Positions 34,836-44,022 of a stretch of 48,787 bases of DNA are shown in pieces (within the stretch, counting starts at the first letter, position 1; the number at the start of each line of letters is the position of its first letter). The translations under genes and the position numbers were made by a program. The notes beneath the pieces are model-generated. The model was not told where the DNA came from. It ran no database searches and worked only from the letters and a program-made list of their open reading frames with translations. The stretch covers positions 1-48,787 of the forward strand of contig JAKAKE010000036.1 in assembly GCA_021824625.1 (NCBI GenBank), given 5' to 3'. The DNA comes from Bacteroidota bacterium (GTDB lineage Bacteria > Bacteroidota > Ignavibacteria > Kapaibacteriales > UBA2268).

Positions 34836-35087
34836 ATGATTGAAGTAATAAATGCAAAATATATTGAAGATTACAGGATTTGGCTTGAATTCAATGATGG
34901 AACATCTGGAATTGCAGACCTTAGCGGAGAGTTATGGGGTAGAATGTTTGAACCTTTAAGAGATGTGAATGCTTTTAAAAAATTCGTAGTTTCTGATACA
35001 ATGAAGACTATATCATGGGATAACGGCGCTGATTTAGCTCCGGAGTTTCTATACAATAAGGTAAAGAATAAACATATCGAAGTTTAA
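34836..35087 (+). CDS. DUF2442 family protein
   Basis: 83 residues with the DUF2442 pattern: YRIWLEFNDGTSGIADLSGELWGRMFEPLRDVNAFKKFVVSD, then ISWDNGADLAPEFLY. Three bases after the DUF4160 stop, so translationally linked. DUF2442 is often the partner of DUF4160 and may be a DNA- or protein-binding antidote; inference only. Confidence 0.88.
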   Translation: MIEVINAKYIEDYRIWLEFNDGTSGIADLSGELWGRMFEPLRDVNAFKKFVVSDTMKTISWDNGADLAPEFLYNKVKNKHIEV

Positions 35088-35259
35088 ATTACCTTTATTA
35101 AGAATTTTAACATATAAAAGAAGTACCTTTTATATTTGAGATATTTAACTATGAGAATAGTTAAAATTTGGGTTGAAATTGAATCATAAAGAAACTTTTT
35201 ATAAGTAATTCCGTATGAATTATTGGAAATAAATGTTAAACAATATATAGTTAACGAAA

Positions 35260-35928
35260 ATGGGTTCAAGATATATTTTTGGAATAAGCTTAGTATTACT
35301 TGGTTTTCTCTTTTTTTTAGACCAACTTGGTGTCTGGAGTTTTGGCTGGATAATTTCAACATGGTGGCCCATAATAATTATCATAATTGGAATAAGCCAT
35401 CTCGCATCATCAAATAAATCCTTTTTTACCGGAATTGTCATTATCGCAATTGGTGTGCTTCTGCAGGCAGACCAGCTTGACTATCTTCCGGGAGGATTCT
35501 GGAGTTCAATCTGGCCTCTTATACTAATATTAATCGGTATTTGGATTTTGACAGTGAAGCACCAGAGAAGCAAGCGACATCCATCAAATTCTGAAGATGT
35601 TAATATTCTTGCTATGTTCAGCGGAGCCAGCCAGATTATTAATTCCGATAATTTTAAAGGGGGAACAATCGGTGCTTATTTCGGTGGAGTTGAACTTGAT
35701 TTGAGGAATTCAAAATTAGCATCCGAAGGTGGTTTCCTTGAATTGACCGCCGCTTTCGGTGGTATTGAAATAAGGTTACCTTATGACTGGAAAGTTTTCG
35801 TAACCGGTACACCGATTTTCGGAGGAATGGAAAATAAAACACGCCAGGAATTTCCTGAAGGAGAAGTTCGTCCGATTCTAAAGATTAACTACCTTGCCAC
35901 TTTCGGAGGTATTGAAATTAAAAATTAA
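35260..35928 (+). CDS. LiaF-like membrane protein
   Basis: 222 residues. Four membrane segments (about 3-20, 30-46, 53-66, 80-98) of the LiaI/LiaF transmembrane type are followed by a soluble C-terminal LiaF-like domain with repeated FGGxEL/I motifs (YFGGVELDLRNSKL, AFGGIEIRLPYDWKV, TFGGIEI). In Firmicutes LiaF tunes the envelope-stress response; in FCB bacteria it is usually alone, as here, and the role is unknown. It is followed by trpS after 54 bp. Confidence 0.85.
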   Translation: MGSRYIFGISLVLLGFLFFLDQLGVWSFGWIISTWWPIIIIIIGISHLASSNKSFFTGIVIIAIGVLLQADQLDYLPGGFWSSIWPLILILIGIWILTVKHQRSKRHPSNSEDVNILAMFSGASQIINSDNFKGGTIGAYFGGVELDLRNSKLASEGGFLELTAAFGGIEIRLPYDWKVFVTGTPIFGGMENKTRQEFPEGEVRPILKINYLATFGGIEIKN

Positions 35929-35982
35929 TAGCTTATCTTTGAAATTGAAAAATTTTGTAAGCTATTAAATTTTATTTCTTGA

Positions 35983-37056
35983 ATGAATTCTGTTAATCCA
36001 TTTGATACAAAATCGGGCAATCGCCCTGTAATATTAAGCGGTATTCAACCTACAGGAGGTTTGCATATAGGCAATCTTTTCGGTGCAATTAAAAATTGGG
36101 TGGCAATGCAGGATGAATACCAATGTTTTTTCACTATCGTTGACTTGCATTCAATTACAATTAAGCAGGTTCCTGCTGAACTTAGACGCAACACACTGGA
36201 AATGACAGCAATGCTCATTGCTTGTGGAATTGACACAGACAAATCAGTTTTATTTGTTCAATCTCATGTTCCCGAACATGCCCAGCTTGCCTGGGTACTT
36301 AACTGTTACACAGGTATGGGCGAACTAAGCCGGATGACACAATTCAAGGATAAATCCGTTCAGCATTCCGAAAATATAGTTGTTGGTCTATTTGCCTACC
36401 CTGTTTTGATGGCGGCTGACATACTTCTTTACCAGGCAGACATGGTACCCGTCGGCGAAGACCAGAAGCAGCACCTTGAACTTTCAAGGGATATAGCACA
36501 ACGATTCAATCATAATTATTCAGATACATTTAAAATTCCTGAGCCGTACATTCCACAGACAGGTGCAAGAATTATGAGTTTGCAGGAGCCGACAAAGAAG
36601 ATGTCGAAATCTGATGGCAATACAAAAGCAACAATTTTTCTTACTGACAGCGATGAAGAAATTAAAAATAAAATCAGGCGGGCTGTTACCGATTCCGGTG
36701 AATTATTAACCGAAAAAGATTTTGAAATATTTTCTGTGAATCAAGAATCATTCTCAGAATTTATTTATTCCAGACCGGGTTTGGGAAATCTTATTTCATT
36801 GTATCAGTTAGCCACAAGTAAAAGCTTAAATGAAATCGGAAAAGATTTAGCAGGAAAAGGATTCGGTGATATTAAATCAATTGTTGCAGATGCTATGGCA
36901 AACCACTTAAACCCAACCAGAACTCGTTATAATGAGATTCGTAAAGATGAAAATAAACTGAAAGAAATTTTATCTGCCGGTGCTGAGAAAGCTCATGCTG
37001 TTGCATTCAAAACATTGCGTAAGGTTTACAAAAAAGTTGGTTTTTATGCACTTTGA
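35983..37056 (+). CDS. trpS: Tryptophanyl-tRNA synthetase
   Basis: 357 residues, usual bacterial length. Class I aaRS charging tRNA-Trp. HIGH-type motif in GIQPTGGLHIGNLFGA at the N-terminus, Rossmann fold with VPVGEDQKQHLELSRDIAQRFN, and KMSKS in PTKKMSKSDGN. The C-terminal helical domain has LNPTRTRYNEIRKD. Standard housekeeping gene with no feature of an alternative TrpRS. Confidence 0.96.
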   Translation: MNSVNPFDTKSGNRPVILSGIQPTGGLHIGNLFGAIKNWVAMQDEYQCFFTIVDLHSITIKQVPAELRRNTLEMTAMLIACGIDTDKSVLFVQSHVPEHAQLAWVLNCYTGMGELSRMTQFKDKSVQHSENIVVGLFAYPVLMAADILLYQADMVPVGEDQKQHLELSRDIAQRFNHNYSDTFKIPEPYIPQTGARIMSLQEPTKKMSKSDGNTKATIFLTDSDEEIKNKIRRAVTDSGELLTEKDFEIFSVNQESFSEFIYSRPGLGNLISLYQLATSKSLNEIGKDLAGKGFGDIKSIVADAMANHLNPTRTRYNEIRKDENKLKEILSAGAEKAHAVAFKTLRKVYKKVGFYAL

Positions 37057-37123
37057 TTTTATTAATATTTCTTTTAAATTAGTGCTGTTGTTTTGTCTTT
37101 CTGGATGGTAATAAGATAATAAT

Positions 37124-38227
37124 ATGAGAAAATCGAAAATATTTATCTATTTGGCTCTCTTCTCATTCATAATACCAACATTATTATTCGGACAGAAATA
37201 TTTTAATACAATCACACTTGTCAATGATTCCGGTGAAAATGCTTTTGTAAAAGTTGTTGGACCGATGGAATTGCAAGTTGAAGTCCCCAAGAAAAAAAAT
37301 GTCAGTGTCAATGTCTCTGCCGGTACATATTATATACTTGTCCGTTATGGTAATAATCCAAAAAATTATTCTTTTACCAAAGGCTACCCATTTATAATCA
37401 ATCAAACGGAAAAAGAATACACAGCAATTACAATTACATTGAATAAAACTGTTGGAGGCAATTATAATTCAAATCCATCAACGAGTGAGGAATTCAACAA
37501 AGGAGAAAAAGTAATAACAGACTCATCAAGTGTTATTATTCCCTTAAGCGAGCAATACTCAAATGACCCGGGATTGAAAGACAATGAAATATTGATTACA
37601 ACAATTCCACTTGGCCTGAAAATTTATCTTGCACCAGATAAAGATTCTTTGAAATCAACGCTTATCTCATCCAACCTGCAAATACAATCATCAAACAATC
37701 TCATTGATAGTTCTAACTTCAAAGGTTATTCTCCTCTTGTACTTAAAGATATTAAACCAGGTAAATACCTGCTTGCCGTTGAGCCTGTAAAAATAATTGA
37801 TGACAAACTCAAATTGAGTGATATTGACGAATCAATGAAACCATCAGCTCTCGTATCCACTGACGTCTTCCCAAACATGACAGCTAACCTCAAAAAAGGG
37901 ATGTACGGTGCTATTGTATATTCTTATGAAAAAAGTTCGGTAAAGGGTGAGAGAATTATTATTTTATCAGTCCCACACGAACTTCCAATTACTAAAATGG
38001 AACAGTATTATCCTTCTTCAGAAAAATTCGTATTTGATGATGTCGAATTAAAGAAAGAAATTAAGAAAAGCGGATTCAGTACAAAAGAAATAAACAAAGC
38101 AACCGAGCTTCTTCATCGCGGAGGAAAAATCAGGCTAAATGGAAAAGAAGTTTCTCTCTTCATCGAAATCCAGAACAACGGAAGCTGGAGAATAGGCACA
38201 CTACAAAGAACCAAGAATCAGGATTAA
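37124..38227 (+). CDS. Secreted protein of unknown function
   Basis: 367 residues with a signal peptide (MRKSKIFIYLALFSFIIPTLLFG). The first 100 mature residues look like a small beta domain with TITLVNDSGENAFVKVVGP and SVNVSAGTYYILVRYG; a similar beta stretch with PEGA-like IKPGKYLLAVEP occurs at about 200-230. The C-terminal part (KKSGFSTKEINKATELLHRGGKIRLNGKEVSLFIEI) is different. No recognised catalytic motif or sorting tail. Same strand as trpS, 67 bp after it. Confidence 0.7.
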   Translation: MRKSKIFIYLALFSFIIPTLLFGQKYFNTITLVNDSGENAFVKVVGPMELQVEVPKKKNVSVNVSAGTYYILVRYGNNPKNYSFTKGYPFIINQTEKEYTAITITLNKTVGGNYNSNPSTSEEFNKGEKVITDSSSVIIPLSEQYSNDPGLKDNEILITTIPLGLKIYLAPDKDSLKSTLISSNLQIQSSNNLIDSSNFKGYSPLVLKDIKPGKYLLAVEPVKIIDDKLKLSDIDESMKPSALVSTDVFPNMTANLKKGMYGAIVYSYEKSSVKGERIIILSVPHELPITKMEQYYPSSEKFVFDDVELKKEIKKSGFSTKEINKATELLHRGGKIRLNGKEVSLFIEIQNNGSWRIGTLQRTKNQD

Positions 38228-38272
38228 AAATTTATTTTGTAATTAAAAATTAATTTAGATTATTCGGAAATT

Positions 38273-38310
38273 ACTCAATGTATTGAGTAAATTTACTCAG
38301 TATATTGAGT
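38273..38310. repeat. Two 16-bp palindromes 22 bp apart
   Basis: ACTCAA-TGTA-TTGAGT (38273-38288) and ACTCA-GTATAT-TGAGT (38295-38310), separated centre to centre by 22 bp, about two helical turns. They lie between convergent genes. Either a paired protein-binding site or a bidirectional terminator; no U-run makes the latter weaker. Confidence 0.65.
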
Positions 38311-38315
38311 AAAAC

Positions 38316-39524
38316 TTAAAACAATTTCGGTTTAAAATTCTTTTTGTTGAATACTGATTGAAATACAGATAATGCTTCTTTCCATCTGACAATTATTATT
38401 GTACCTCCGATCACAAAGTACACAATCGAAATAATTATTCTCGACTGAGTACCGGTAAAGAAAAATTGTATTATAAAGAGGCTGAATAAAATAATTGCAT
38501 CCCGAATATGGAATCGGAGATTAAGTATAATTGCAAAACCCAATATAGTTTGTGCTAATGTTAATAAAAATTCTTCGCTCTGCCTTGTATCAAGCATCAG
38601 TGCGTGACCTCCTCCGCCAATAACATAAGCTATGGGAAGGCTTCCAACCAGTAGTGTCCATTGATTGATTTTTGATGAGAGCAATGTTCCAATTGCTTGT
38701 TGTCCCTGTGCTCTCCAGGCAAATATAATTGCAACCAGCAGTTCAGGTGCTTCTGTTGCTGTTGGTGCCACCCATTGCACCAGCAGAAACTTATCAATAT
38801 TAAATTTTGTCCCGATAGCAATCATAGATTCTGCAAAAGGCTGGGCGCATAAATAAACAATAAATCCTGCGGTAATGAACAATCCGTTTACTGCAAAAAA
38901 TCTCTGCAGTTTTGTTAAAGAAAGGAAGCCTTTTGTGGTTTCTCGCAAATGTGGTTCCCGTTGTTCACCGCTTGAAACAACAATCATGTAAGTAAAAAAC
39001 AGGATAATCAAAAAAATCGAATCAAATATTGATATTCTATTTAAAAAAATAATGAAAAAACTATATAAGCTTGCAATTCCGAGAAAAGCCAGTTCTAACT
39101 TTGCTTTTGGTTCTAATTTGACCTGAACCTCTTTTTTACCTTTCAATCTTTTTGAAAGTACAAAAGCAAATACAACTGCCGTCCATCCGACTCCTATCAA
39201 AAGTCTGTTGCTTCCTGTCATATTTGCCGCCGCATAATGCACATACTCGGGATGACTGCCTGCTCTGAAAGCCAGGTAAATATCAACAGCATATTCCGGT
39301 AAAACTGCAATAAGTGCAAGTATGGCAATCGCAAAACTTGCTGATATATCAATCTGAGCCGCTTCTGCCGCCCATGTAAGAAGTACAGCCGCAACCACGA
39401 TTCCAAAACCAAAAATAACAGAAGATATTATAGGGTCTGCCTGGATATTGAAAATTTTGAAGACAACACTTGGAACTGCTAAAAGGACAACCGATGTAAT
39501 TCTTACGAACGTCTTTCGAAACAT
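38316..39524 (-). CDS. Sodium/calcium exchanger-family membrane transporter
   Basis: 402 residues with about 10-11 hydrophobic segments. Two inverted alpha repeats carry acidic motifs: ALIAVLPEYAVDIYLAF...YVHYAAANMTGSNRLLIG in the first half and QWVAPTATEAPELLVAIIFAWRAQ...LLSSKINQWTLLVG in the second, the typical CaCA alpha-1/alpha-2 signatures with conserved Glu. Ion selectivity (Ca2+/H+ or Na+/Ca2+) is not evident from sequence alone. Convergent with the secreted-protein gene. Confidence 0.85.
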   Translation of the reverse strand: MFRKTFVRITSVVLLAVPSVVFKIFNIQADPIISSVIFGFGIVVAAVLLTWAAEAAQIDISASFAIAILALIAVLPEYAVDIYLAFRAGSHPEYVHYAAANMTGSNRLLIGVGWTAVVFAFVLSKRLKGKKEVQVKLEPKAKLELAFLGIASLYSFFIIFLNRISIFDSIFLIILFFTYMIVVSSGEQREPHLRETTKGFLSLTKLQRFFAVNGLFITAGFIVYLCAQPFAESMIAIGTKFNIDKFLLVQWVAPTATEAPELLVAIIFAWRAQGQQAIGTLLSSKINQWTLLVGSLPIAYVIGGGGHALMLDTRQSEEFLLTLAQTILGFAIILNLRFHIRDAIILFSLFIIQFFFTGTQSRIIISIVYFVIGGTIIIVRWKEALSVFQSVFNKKNFKPKLF

Positions 39525-39630
39525 TATTTACCTAAACTTCCCGACCAATCATCATCAATTGATGATTCTTATTATTATTAACAACAATGCAAATTTTAAA
39601 GTAAGCAAAATAAGAGAAATGGGGGAGAAA

Positions 39631-41001
39631 TTAATATTTCATAAACTTTTTTATTACAGAACCTAATTTGATAAAATAAACACCACTTGATAGATTGCCT
39701 ATATTAATTTCATTTTTAAAATTTTGTTCAATAACCTTAATACCTTCAATTGAATATATTTGTATTAAATCAACTGATAATATTTTTCTTAAACGAATAT
39801 AAAGTTTATCAGATGATGGATTAGGACTTACTTCTTCAATATTAAATTGTACATTAGATAAAATTGAAGCACTCTCAAATAATTTGACCTTTCCTTTATT
39901 ATTCCCTGCAAGAAATCCATAAGTGCCATTTAAATTCACTAATACTTCTGCATTAACAGAATCTAGCAAAATAAATTCCCTAATTATATTCCTTTTTTCA
40001 ATATCGTAAATTCCTATTGAATGGTTTTGAGATGCTAAAATAATAAACTTGTCATTTTCCGAAAAAAGCATTGCATTTGGATTAATTCCGATTTCACTTG
40101 AATCTATAAATAATATTTTGTCTTTAAAGAATGTATAATGATATAAGAAACTACCCTTTACAGCAACAAAAATAGGGGCATTATTTGCTATTTTAAAAAT
40201 GTCAGGAATGAAGCCATACACATTATTTGGGGGGTAATTTGATTCATAATGATAATGTGATATCCAATTAAAATTTATTCCATAATTGTTAGAAAATTGA
40301 AAGTATTTTGATTCAATAGTATAGTCAAAGTCCATATCCCAATGATATTCCTTATAATAATTATTTAACAAAATCTTTTCATAATCTTCAGAAATATCGA
40401 AATATTTATATCCGTCACCAGCTATTGTTTTAAATTGATTATTAATTAAATCATAAGTCAATGCATTTCCTTCAGAATAAGATGTTTTTACTCCACCTCC
40501 ATATCCCCTACTTGAATTATAAATAAGAAATCCTTTATTTATCCTTCTATTGAAATCGAATTTGATGTCATATATATTATTACCAAGAGCATATATTGGT
40601 ATTACTAATGAAATAAATTTTACCTCAAATACTACAGAATCATTAGTGAAATCATAGCATAAAAGATATTTATCAACAACCGTCCAGCCATTTTGATCCT
40701 TTGTTTCTACATTTTTAAAAAAAATACAACTCAAACCATCGTTGCATAATCTCAAAAACTCATAACCATCTAATTTCAATTCCTTTTCAAATAATAATTC
40801 ACCTTGATAATTAAATTTCCGGATAATATTTTCTTTATCAACTATATAAAATATTGAACTGTCTTTTGGAGTTATGATTTGGGTTATTGGTTGGTTTGAA
40901 GCTGTTATTTCCTTATACTCACCTTTATTCTGCCATTGGGAAAAGACAAATTGAGGAATGAATAAAAGAACAATTAGTACTATATTAATATTAAAATACA
41001 T
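39631..41001 (-). CDS. Secreted beta-propeller-like protein with T9SS type A sorting tail
   Basis: 456 residues with a signal peptide ending PQFVFSQ. Several repeats of the type DxSxxxYIVDKENIIRKFNYQGELL... and SENDKFIILASQNHSIGIYDIEKRNIIREF suggest a WD40/PD40-like propeller. The C-terminal VSPNPSSDKLYIRLRKILSVDLIQIYSIEGIKVIEQ...LSSGVYFIKL is a T9SS sorting domain. It should be exported and surface-displayed. Specific function unknown. Confidence 0.85.
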   Translation of the reverse strand: MYFNINIVLIVLLFIPQFVFSQWQNKGEYKEITASNQPITQIITPKDSSIFYIVDKENIIRKFNYQGELLFEKELKLDGYEFLRLCNDGLSCIFFKNVETKDQNGWTVVDKYLLCYDFTNDSVVFEVKFISLVIPIYALGNNIYDIKFDFNRRINKGFLIYNSSRGYGGGVKTSYSEGNALTYDLINNQFKTIAGDGYKYFDISEDYEKILLNNYYKEYHWDMDFDYTIESKYFQFSNNYGINFNWISHYHYESNYPPNNVYGFIPDIFKIANNAPIFVAVKGSFLYHYTFFKDKILFIDSSEIGINPNAMLFSENDKFIILASQNHSIGIYDIEKRNIIREFILLDSVNAEVLVNLNGTYGFLAGNNKGKVKLFESASILSNVQFNIEEVSPNPSSDKLYIRLRKILSVDLIQIYSIEGIKVIEQNFKNEINIGNLSSGVYFIKLGSVIKKFMKY

Positions 41002-41030
41002 TACAGCAATTTATAATATGTAACATTACT

Positions 41031-41057
41031 CCCTGTCAGGAGTTACTCCTGACAGGG
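41031..41057. repeat. CCCTGTCAGGAGT palindrome, copy 2
   Basis: A 27-bp perfect inverted repeat (arm CCCTGTCAGGAGT, one-base centre T). Together with copy 3 (41285-41311) it brackets the 58-residue ORF. Confidence 0.85.
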
Positions 41058-41072
41058 ACAATTTAAAATTTA

Positions 41073-41249
41073 CTATGCAGTTTTGACTTCAAACATTTCT
41101 AAAAATTTTGACAATTGTTTGTTGTTTTTTAAACGTTCTTTAAGGAATTTGATTCTTTCCTGAGAATTTAAATTAACAAACCGGTTATCCGGATTTTGTT
41201 GTATTTCATTTTTCATTTCAACACAATCAAATTTCTTTTTCTTTTTCAT
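41073..41249 (-). CDS. Small 58-residue protein, possible orphan antitoxin
   Basis: MKKKKKFDCVEMKNEIQQN followed by an amphipathic helix with ERIKFLKERLKNNKQLSKFLEMFEVKTA. The FDCVEMKxxIQ start resembles short antitoxin-like proteins seen with PIN or RelE toxins, but no toxin gene adjoins it here. It starts at 41249 with no clear Shine-Dalgarno. It is bracketed by two 27-bp palindromes. Moderately supported. Confidence 0.55.
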   Translation of the reverse strand: MKKKKKFDCVEMKNEIQQNPDNRFVNLNSQERIKFLKERLKNNKQLSKFLEMFEVKTA

Positions 41250-41284
41250 ACACTCAAAGAATACTTATTTAATATTTTTATTAC

Positions 41285-41311
41285 CCCTGTCAGGAGTTAC
41301 TCCTGACAGGG
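41285..41311. repeat. CCCTGTCAGGAGT palindrome, copy 3
   Basis: Identical 27-bp inverted repeat to copy 2, 254 bp away. With the single shorter copy at 24125-24147 this makes three in the window. Confidence 0.85.
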
Positions 41312-41327
41312 CATATTAAAAAAAACA

Positions 41328-41732
41328 TTAAGCTGCTTTTTCTTTAATAATTAATCCTGTGAGCCAGCCTGCTATTCCATATATTACTATTGCACCGGCA
41401 AACCAGCTGACTGCTAAACTGTAAGGTATGGGGAAAATTACATAAGTTGCATAACCCATACCAACACCTGCTGCAAATCCGTAGGTCAAGCCATACCATA
41501 CACCTTTAAAAGATGATTTAGGGTTAATCAACTTATAATAGATATAAACAAAACTTATTGTCTGAAGAAATGTTGCCACATACATTACCCACATAAATTT
41601 ATCCATGTCCTTACGCCAGATATCGGCTGTCTCCTTATATATTCCGCCCAATATCAGACCATGCAAAAGAAAATCCATAATCTCTATTGCTACAAAAACA
41701 ACGATTACTGCAAGTAGGTATTTTTTAAACAT
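41328..41732 (-). CDS. Small integral membrane protein of unknown function
   Basis: 134 residues with four membrane segments (about 5-22, 50-66, 78-97, 105-127) and a short tail KEKAA. A strong GGAGGAG lies 3 bp before the ATG. No recognised motif; I do not assign a family, though it resembles small 4-TM proteins such as DUF1761 in layout. Confidence 0.7.
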   Translation of the reverse strand: MFKKYLLAVIVVFVAIEIMDFLLHGLILGGIYKETADIWRKDMDKFMWVMYVATFLQTISFVYIYYKLINPKSSFKGVWYGLTYGFAAGVGMGYATYVIFPIPYSLAVSWFAGAIVIYGIAGWLTGLIIKEKAA

Positions 41733-41894
41733 GACTCCTCCGTTTATTAGTTAGAAAAAGATTAACAGTTCAGTATAAATATGTATGTCTAAAATAAATA
41801 TTAATTTAATAAAGTCAAAGCAAATAAAGTTAATTACAATTCTTTTTGAACTTAAAACTAAATTTCAAAATTTGAAATTAATTGAAAATAAAAA

Positions 41895-42467
41895 TTATTC
41901 TGCCTCATCCTCTCCCTTTTCCTTCATGCTGATACCTGTCAACAGCACTTTGGATTTTGGAAGAGATTTAATTAATATATACTCTGTATTAGGTATATCT
42001 GTAAAACCTGTATAGACTGTGTCGCAGTCAACAAGAATATCAAAACGCTTAACATCGTTTTTGATAACTATTCTTGAAGGCTCTCTCCCGTTTGCTTTAA
42101 ATTTATCGAGAGAAATTAGAGGCTTCCCCTTTTCCTGAACCGATAGTCCATTAATAGAATATGTAAATAAAATTGCAGGGTGATTCTCATAGTTATTTGA
42201 GGCACAGCGAATTGCAAACCAAGCACCATCACCCTCTTTGATGTCAACAGTAATATCAGAAACAAGGTCTGTGATTTTGTTTCTTGCCAATGCAATAAAT
42301 CCACCATCTTCCAAAAGAACCGAGTTGTCATTAATAACATCAACGGTTTCTAAGCCGGACATTTTCAAGCCGGCAATTTCTTTTATTCCCTTATTCAGTT
42401 CGAACTCGTCAGGATTACAAGCCAACAAAGCTGCCATCAAGAGTATAAACATATAATATTTTTTCAT
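41895..42467 (-). CDS. Lipoprotein of unknown function
   Basis: 190 residues from the ATG at 42467 (MKKYYMFILLMAALLAC); a GTG at 42476 is in frame. The lipobox LLAC at about Cys 17 makes a lipoprotein likely. The mature part is beta-rich (e.g. SGLETVDVINDNSVLLEDGGFIAL, DVKRFDILVDCDTVYTG, TEYILIKSLPKSKVLL) without a known domain. It lies next to another lipoprotein gene on the same strand. Confidence 0.7.
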   Translation of the reverse strand: MKKYYMFILLMAALLACNPDEFELNKGIKEIAGLKMSGLETVDVINDNSVLLEDGGFIALARNKITDLVSDITVDIKEGDGAWFAIRCASNNYENHPAILFTYSINGLSVQEKGKPLISLDKFKANGREPSRIVIKNDVKRFDILVDCDTVYTGFTDIPNTEYILIKSLPKSKVLLTGISMKEKGEDEAE

Positions 42468-42480
42468 TTCATTCACACGA

Positions 42481-43896
42481 TTATTTGTTTTTAAAATATC
42501 TCAAATGTTCAGGAAAAAAGATTCTGTCGAATAACCCGATGCTCAAGCCGATATAAGGCCTGGAAAAATTCAGTGGTTCTCCAAGCTGTCTCATCATATC
42601 CGTACCGAATCTGCCGATTGTCGAGCCTGATGCATATCCTAAAGCAACCCCCAGATTTATGCCTTCAGTAACCCTGAAATTGAGTCTTCCTCCTAAATGT
42701 ATAAATTCAGAAGGATAGTAATTATATTCAATAAACGGTTCAACAGATAATTCGTCGGCTATAATAGTCTGCCAAAAACCTAGACGCAGTGGTAGAATAC
42801 CCATCCCCCATTCATTATTTCCAAGTACAATAAAGTTTATAAGAGAAGTACCTGCATAGAGCCGGTAATCAAGCAGAGGCAAAGCCACGCTGGCATTTGC
42901 AATTCTTAGTATGTATCCTGTGAGAAGTGCTGATGAACTGTCTGTTTTGTATATCGAGTTTCCACCGGAATTAATCAATAACAATTGCATAAGTCCTATA
43001 TCCCATGAAGAGTGTTCATGGTCCTTCCACTCCCTATAGGTTTCAGGCACACGATTGAGGAAATCAAGAACCGAAACTCCTATTCCTGCATAAGGAAAAA
43101 CTGAAGTTACTGATTTAGCCGGATTTGATGAGTTAAATACCGGACTCATTTGTACCTGGTATGAATTTTTAGAATTCATACCTGCAGCTAATCCAAGATA
43201 AGCTCTGACATTTAATCCTCCAATCGAACCTACATCAATCGAAGCTGATAAATTTATATATTGAGATAATTTTTCCAAAGGCCAGGGACTGATTCCGATA
43301 TGCCCGGTAATCGCAATATACGGTATTTCTTCACGGAGGAACCATCTTTTTCTAAGGTATAATGGAGCAATACCAACAAGTGCATACTCAGTCCGTGCAT
43401 CAGGCATAATAATTTCCAATCCGCTCGTACCATAAGTCCAGTCTTTTGAATCCCTGAACCATCGCAACCTCCATTCACCGACACCAAATCTGTATAAGCC
43501 TCCGCTGAAAACCTTTCCGGTGCCTCCACGGTAGGTTGTCTTAAAATTATCGAAATCCGGGAATATGCCAAACATACCCATCCCGGCTGCAAAATCGGAA
43601 CCACTGCCAATCAATCCGATACTTTCGAAAAGTCCAAGTCTTATAAAGTTTGGGTATTCGCGGGTGACTGTGCTGTCCCTCTGAATCATTTCCCTGTGAG
43701 ATTCTACAGTTCGGGATGAGGAATAAATAATTCCGTTGTCCCTGTTCCCCGGTGCATTTTTATCAAGGTATTGGGTAGTCGTATCCAATTCGGATATTGT
43801 GTAAATATCAGTCTCAGTCCTTGAATAGGAAATACAGCCCCAGAACTGTGATGAAAAAAATCCTGCCAACAGAAGAAATAGTAAATACTTTTTCAT
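42481..43896 (-). CDS. Outer-membrane-associated lipoprotein or barrel-like protein of unknown function
   Basis: 471 residues from the ATG at 43896 (MKKYLLFLLLAGFFSSQFWGC); an upstream in-frame ATG at 43920 adds eight residues. The N-terminus has a possible lipobox (FWGC). The mature part is rich in alternating, aromatic/Gly strands (e.g. GEWRLRWFRDSKDWTYG, WFLREEIPYIAITGHIGIS, GGRLNFRVTEGINLGVALGYASG), consistent with an outer-membrane beta protein. It is 13 bp upstream of the smaller lipoprotein gene, so they may act together. Function unknown. Confidence 0.7.
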   Translation of the reverse strand: MKKYLLFLLLAGFFSSQFWGCISYSRTETDIYTISELDTTTQYLDKNAPGNRDNGIIYSSSRTVESHREMIQRDSTVTREYPNFIRLGLFESIGLIGSGSDFAAGMGMFGIFPDFDNFKTTYRGGTGKVFSGGLYRFGVGEWRLRWFRDSKDWTYGTSGLEIIMPDARTEYALVGIAPLYLRKRWFLREEIPYIAITGHIGISPWPLEKLSQYINLSASIDVGSIGGLNVRAYLGLAAGMNSKNSYQVQMSPVFNSSNPAKSVTSVFPYAGIGVSVLDFLNRVPETYREWKDHEHSSWDIGLMQLLLINSGGNSIYKTDSSSALLTGYILRIANASVALPLLDYRLYAGTSLINFIVLGNNEWGMGILPLRLGFWQTIIADELSVEPFIEYNYYPSEFIHLGGRLNFRVTEGINLGVALGYASGSTIGRFGTDMMRQLGEPLNFSRPYIGLSIGLFDRIFFPEHLRYFKNK

Positions 43897-43957
43897 AATG
43901 CAACTTTTAATATTATTCATAAAATCTTTTTCATATCTAATTTCTAAGCTATTGTTT

Positions 43958-44022
43958 CACTGAGTTTCTCAGAGTTTTTCACAGAGTTTCTCAGAGTTCT
44001 GCACAGAGTTTCTCAGTGTTTA
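43958..44022. repeat. Three tandem 22-bp units
   Basis: Units start at 43958, 43980 and 44002, consensus CACAGAGTTTCTCAGAGTTY. The third runs into the last codons of the FAH-family gene (stop 44020-44022). Likely expanded by slippage or unequal crossover. Confidence 0.75.
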
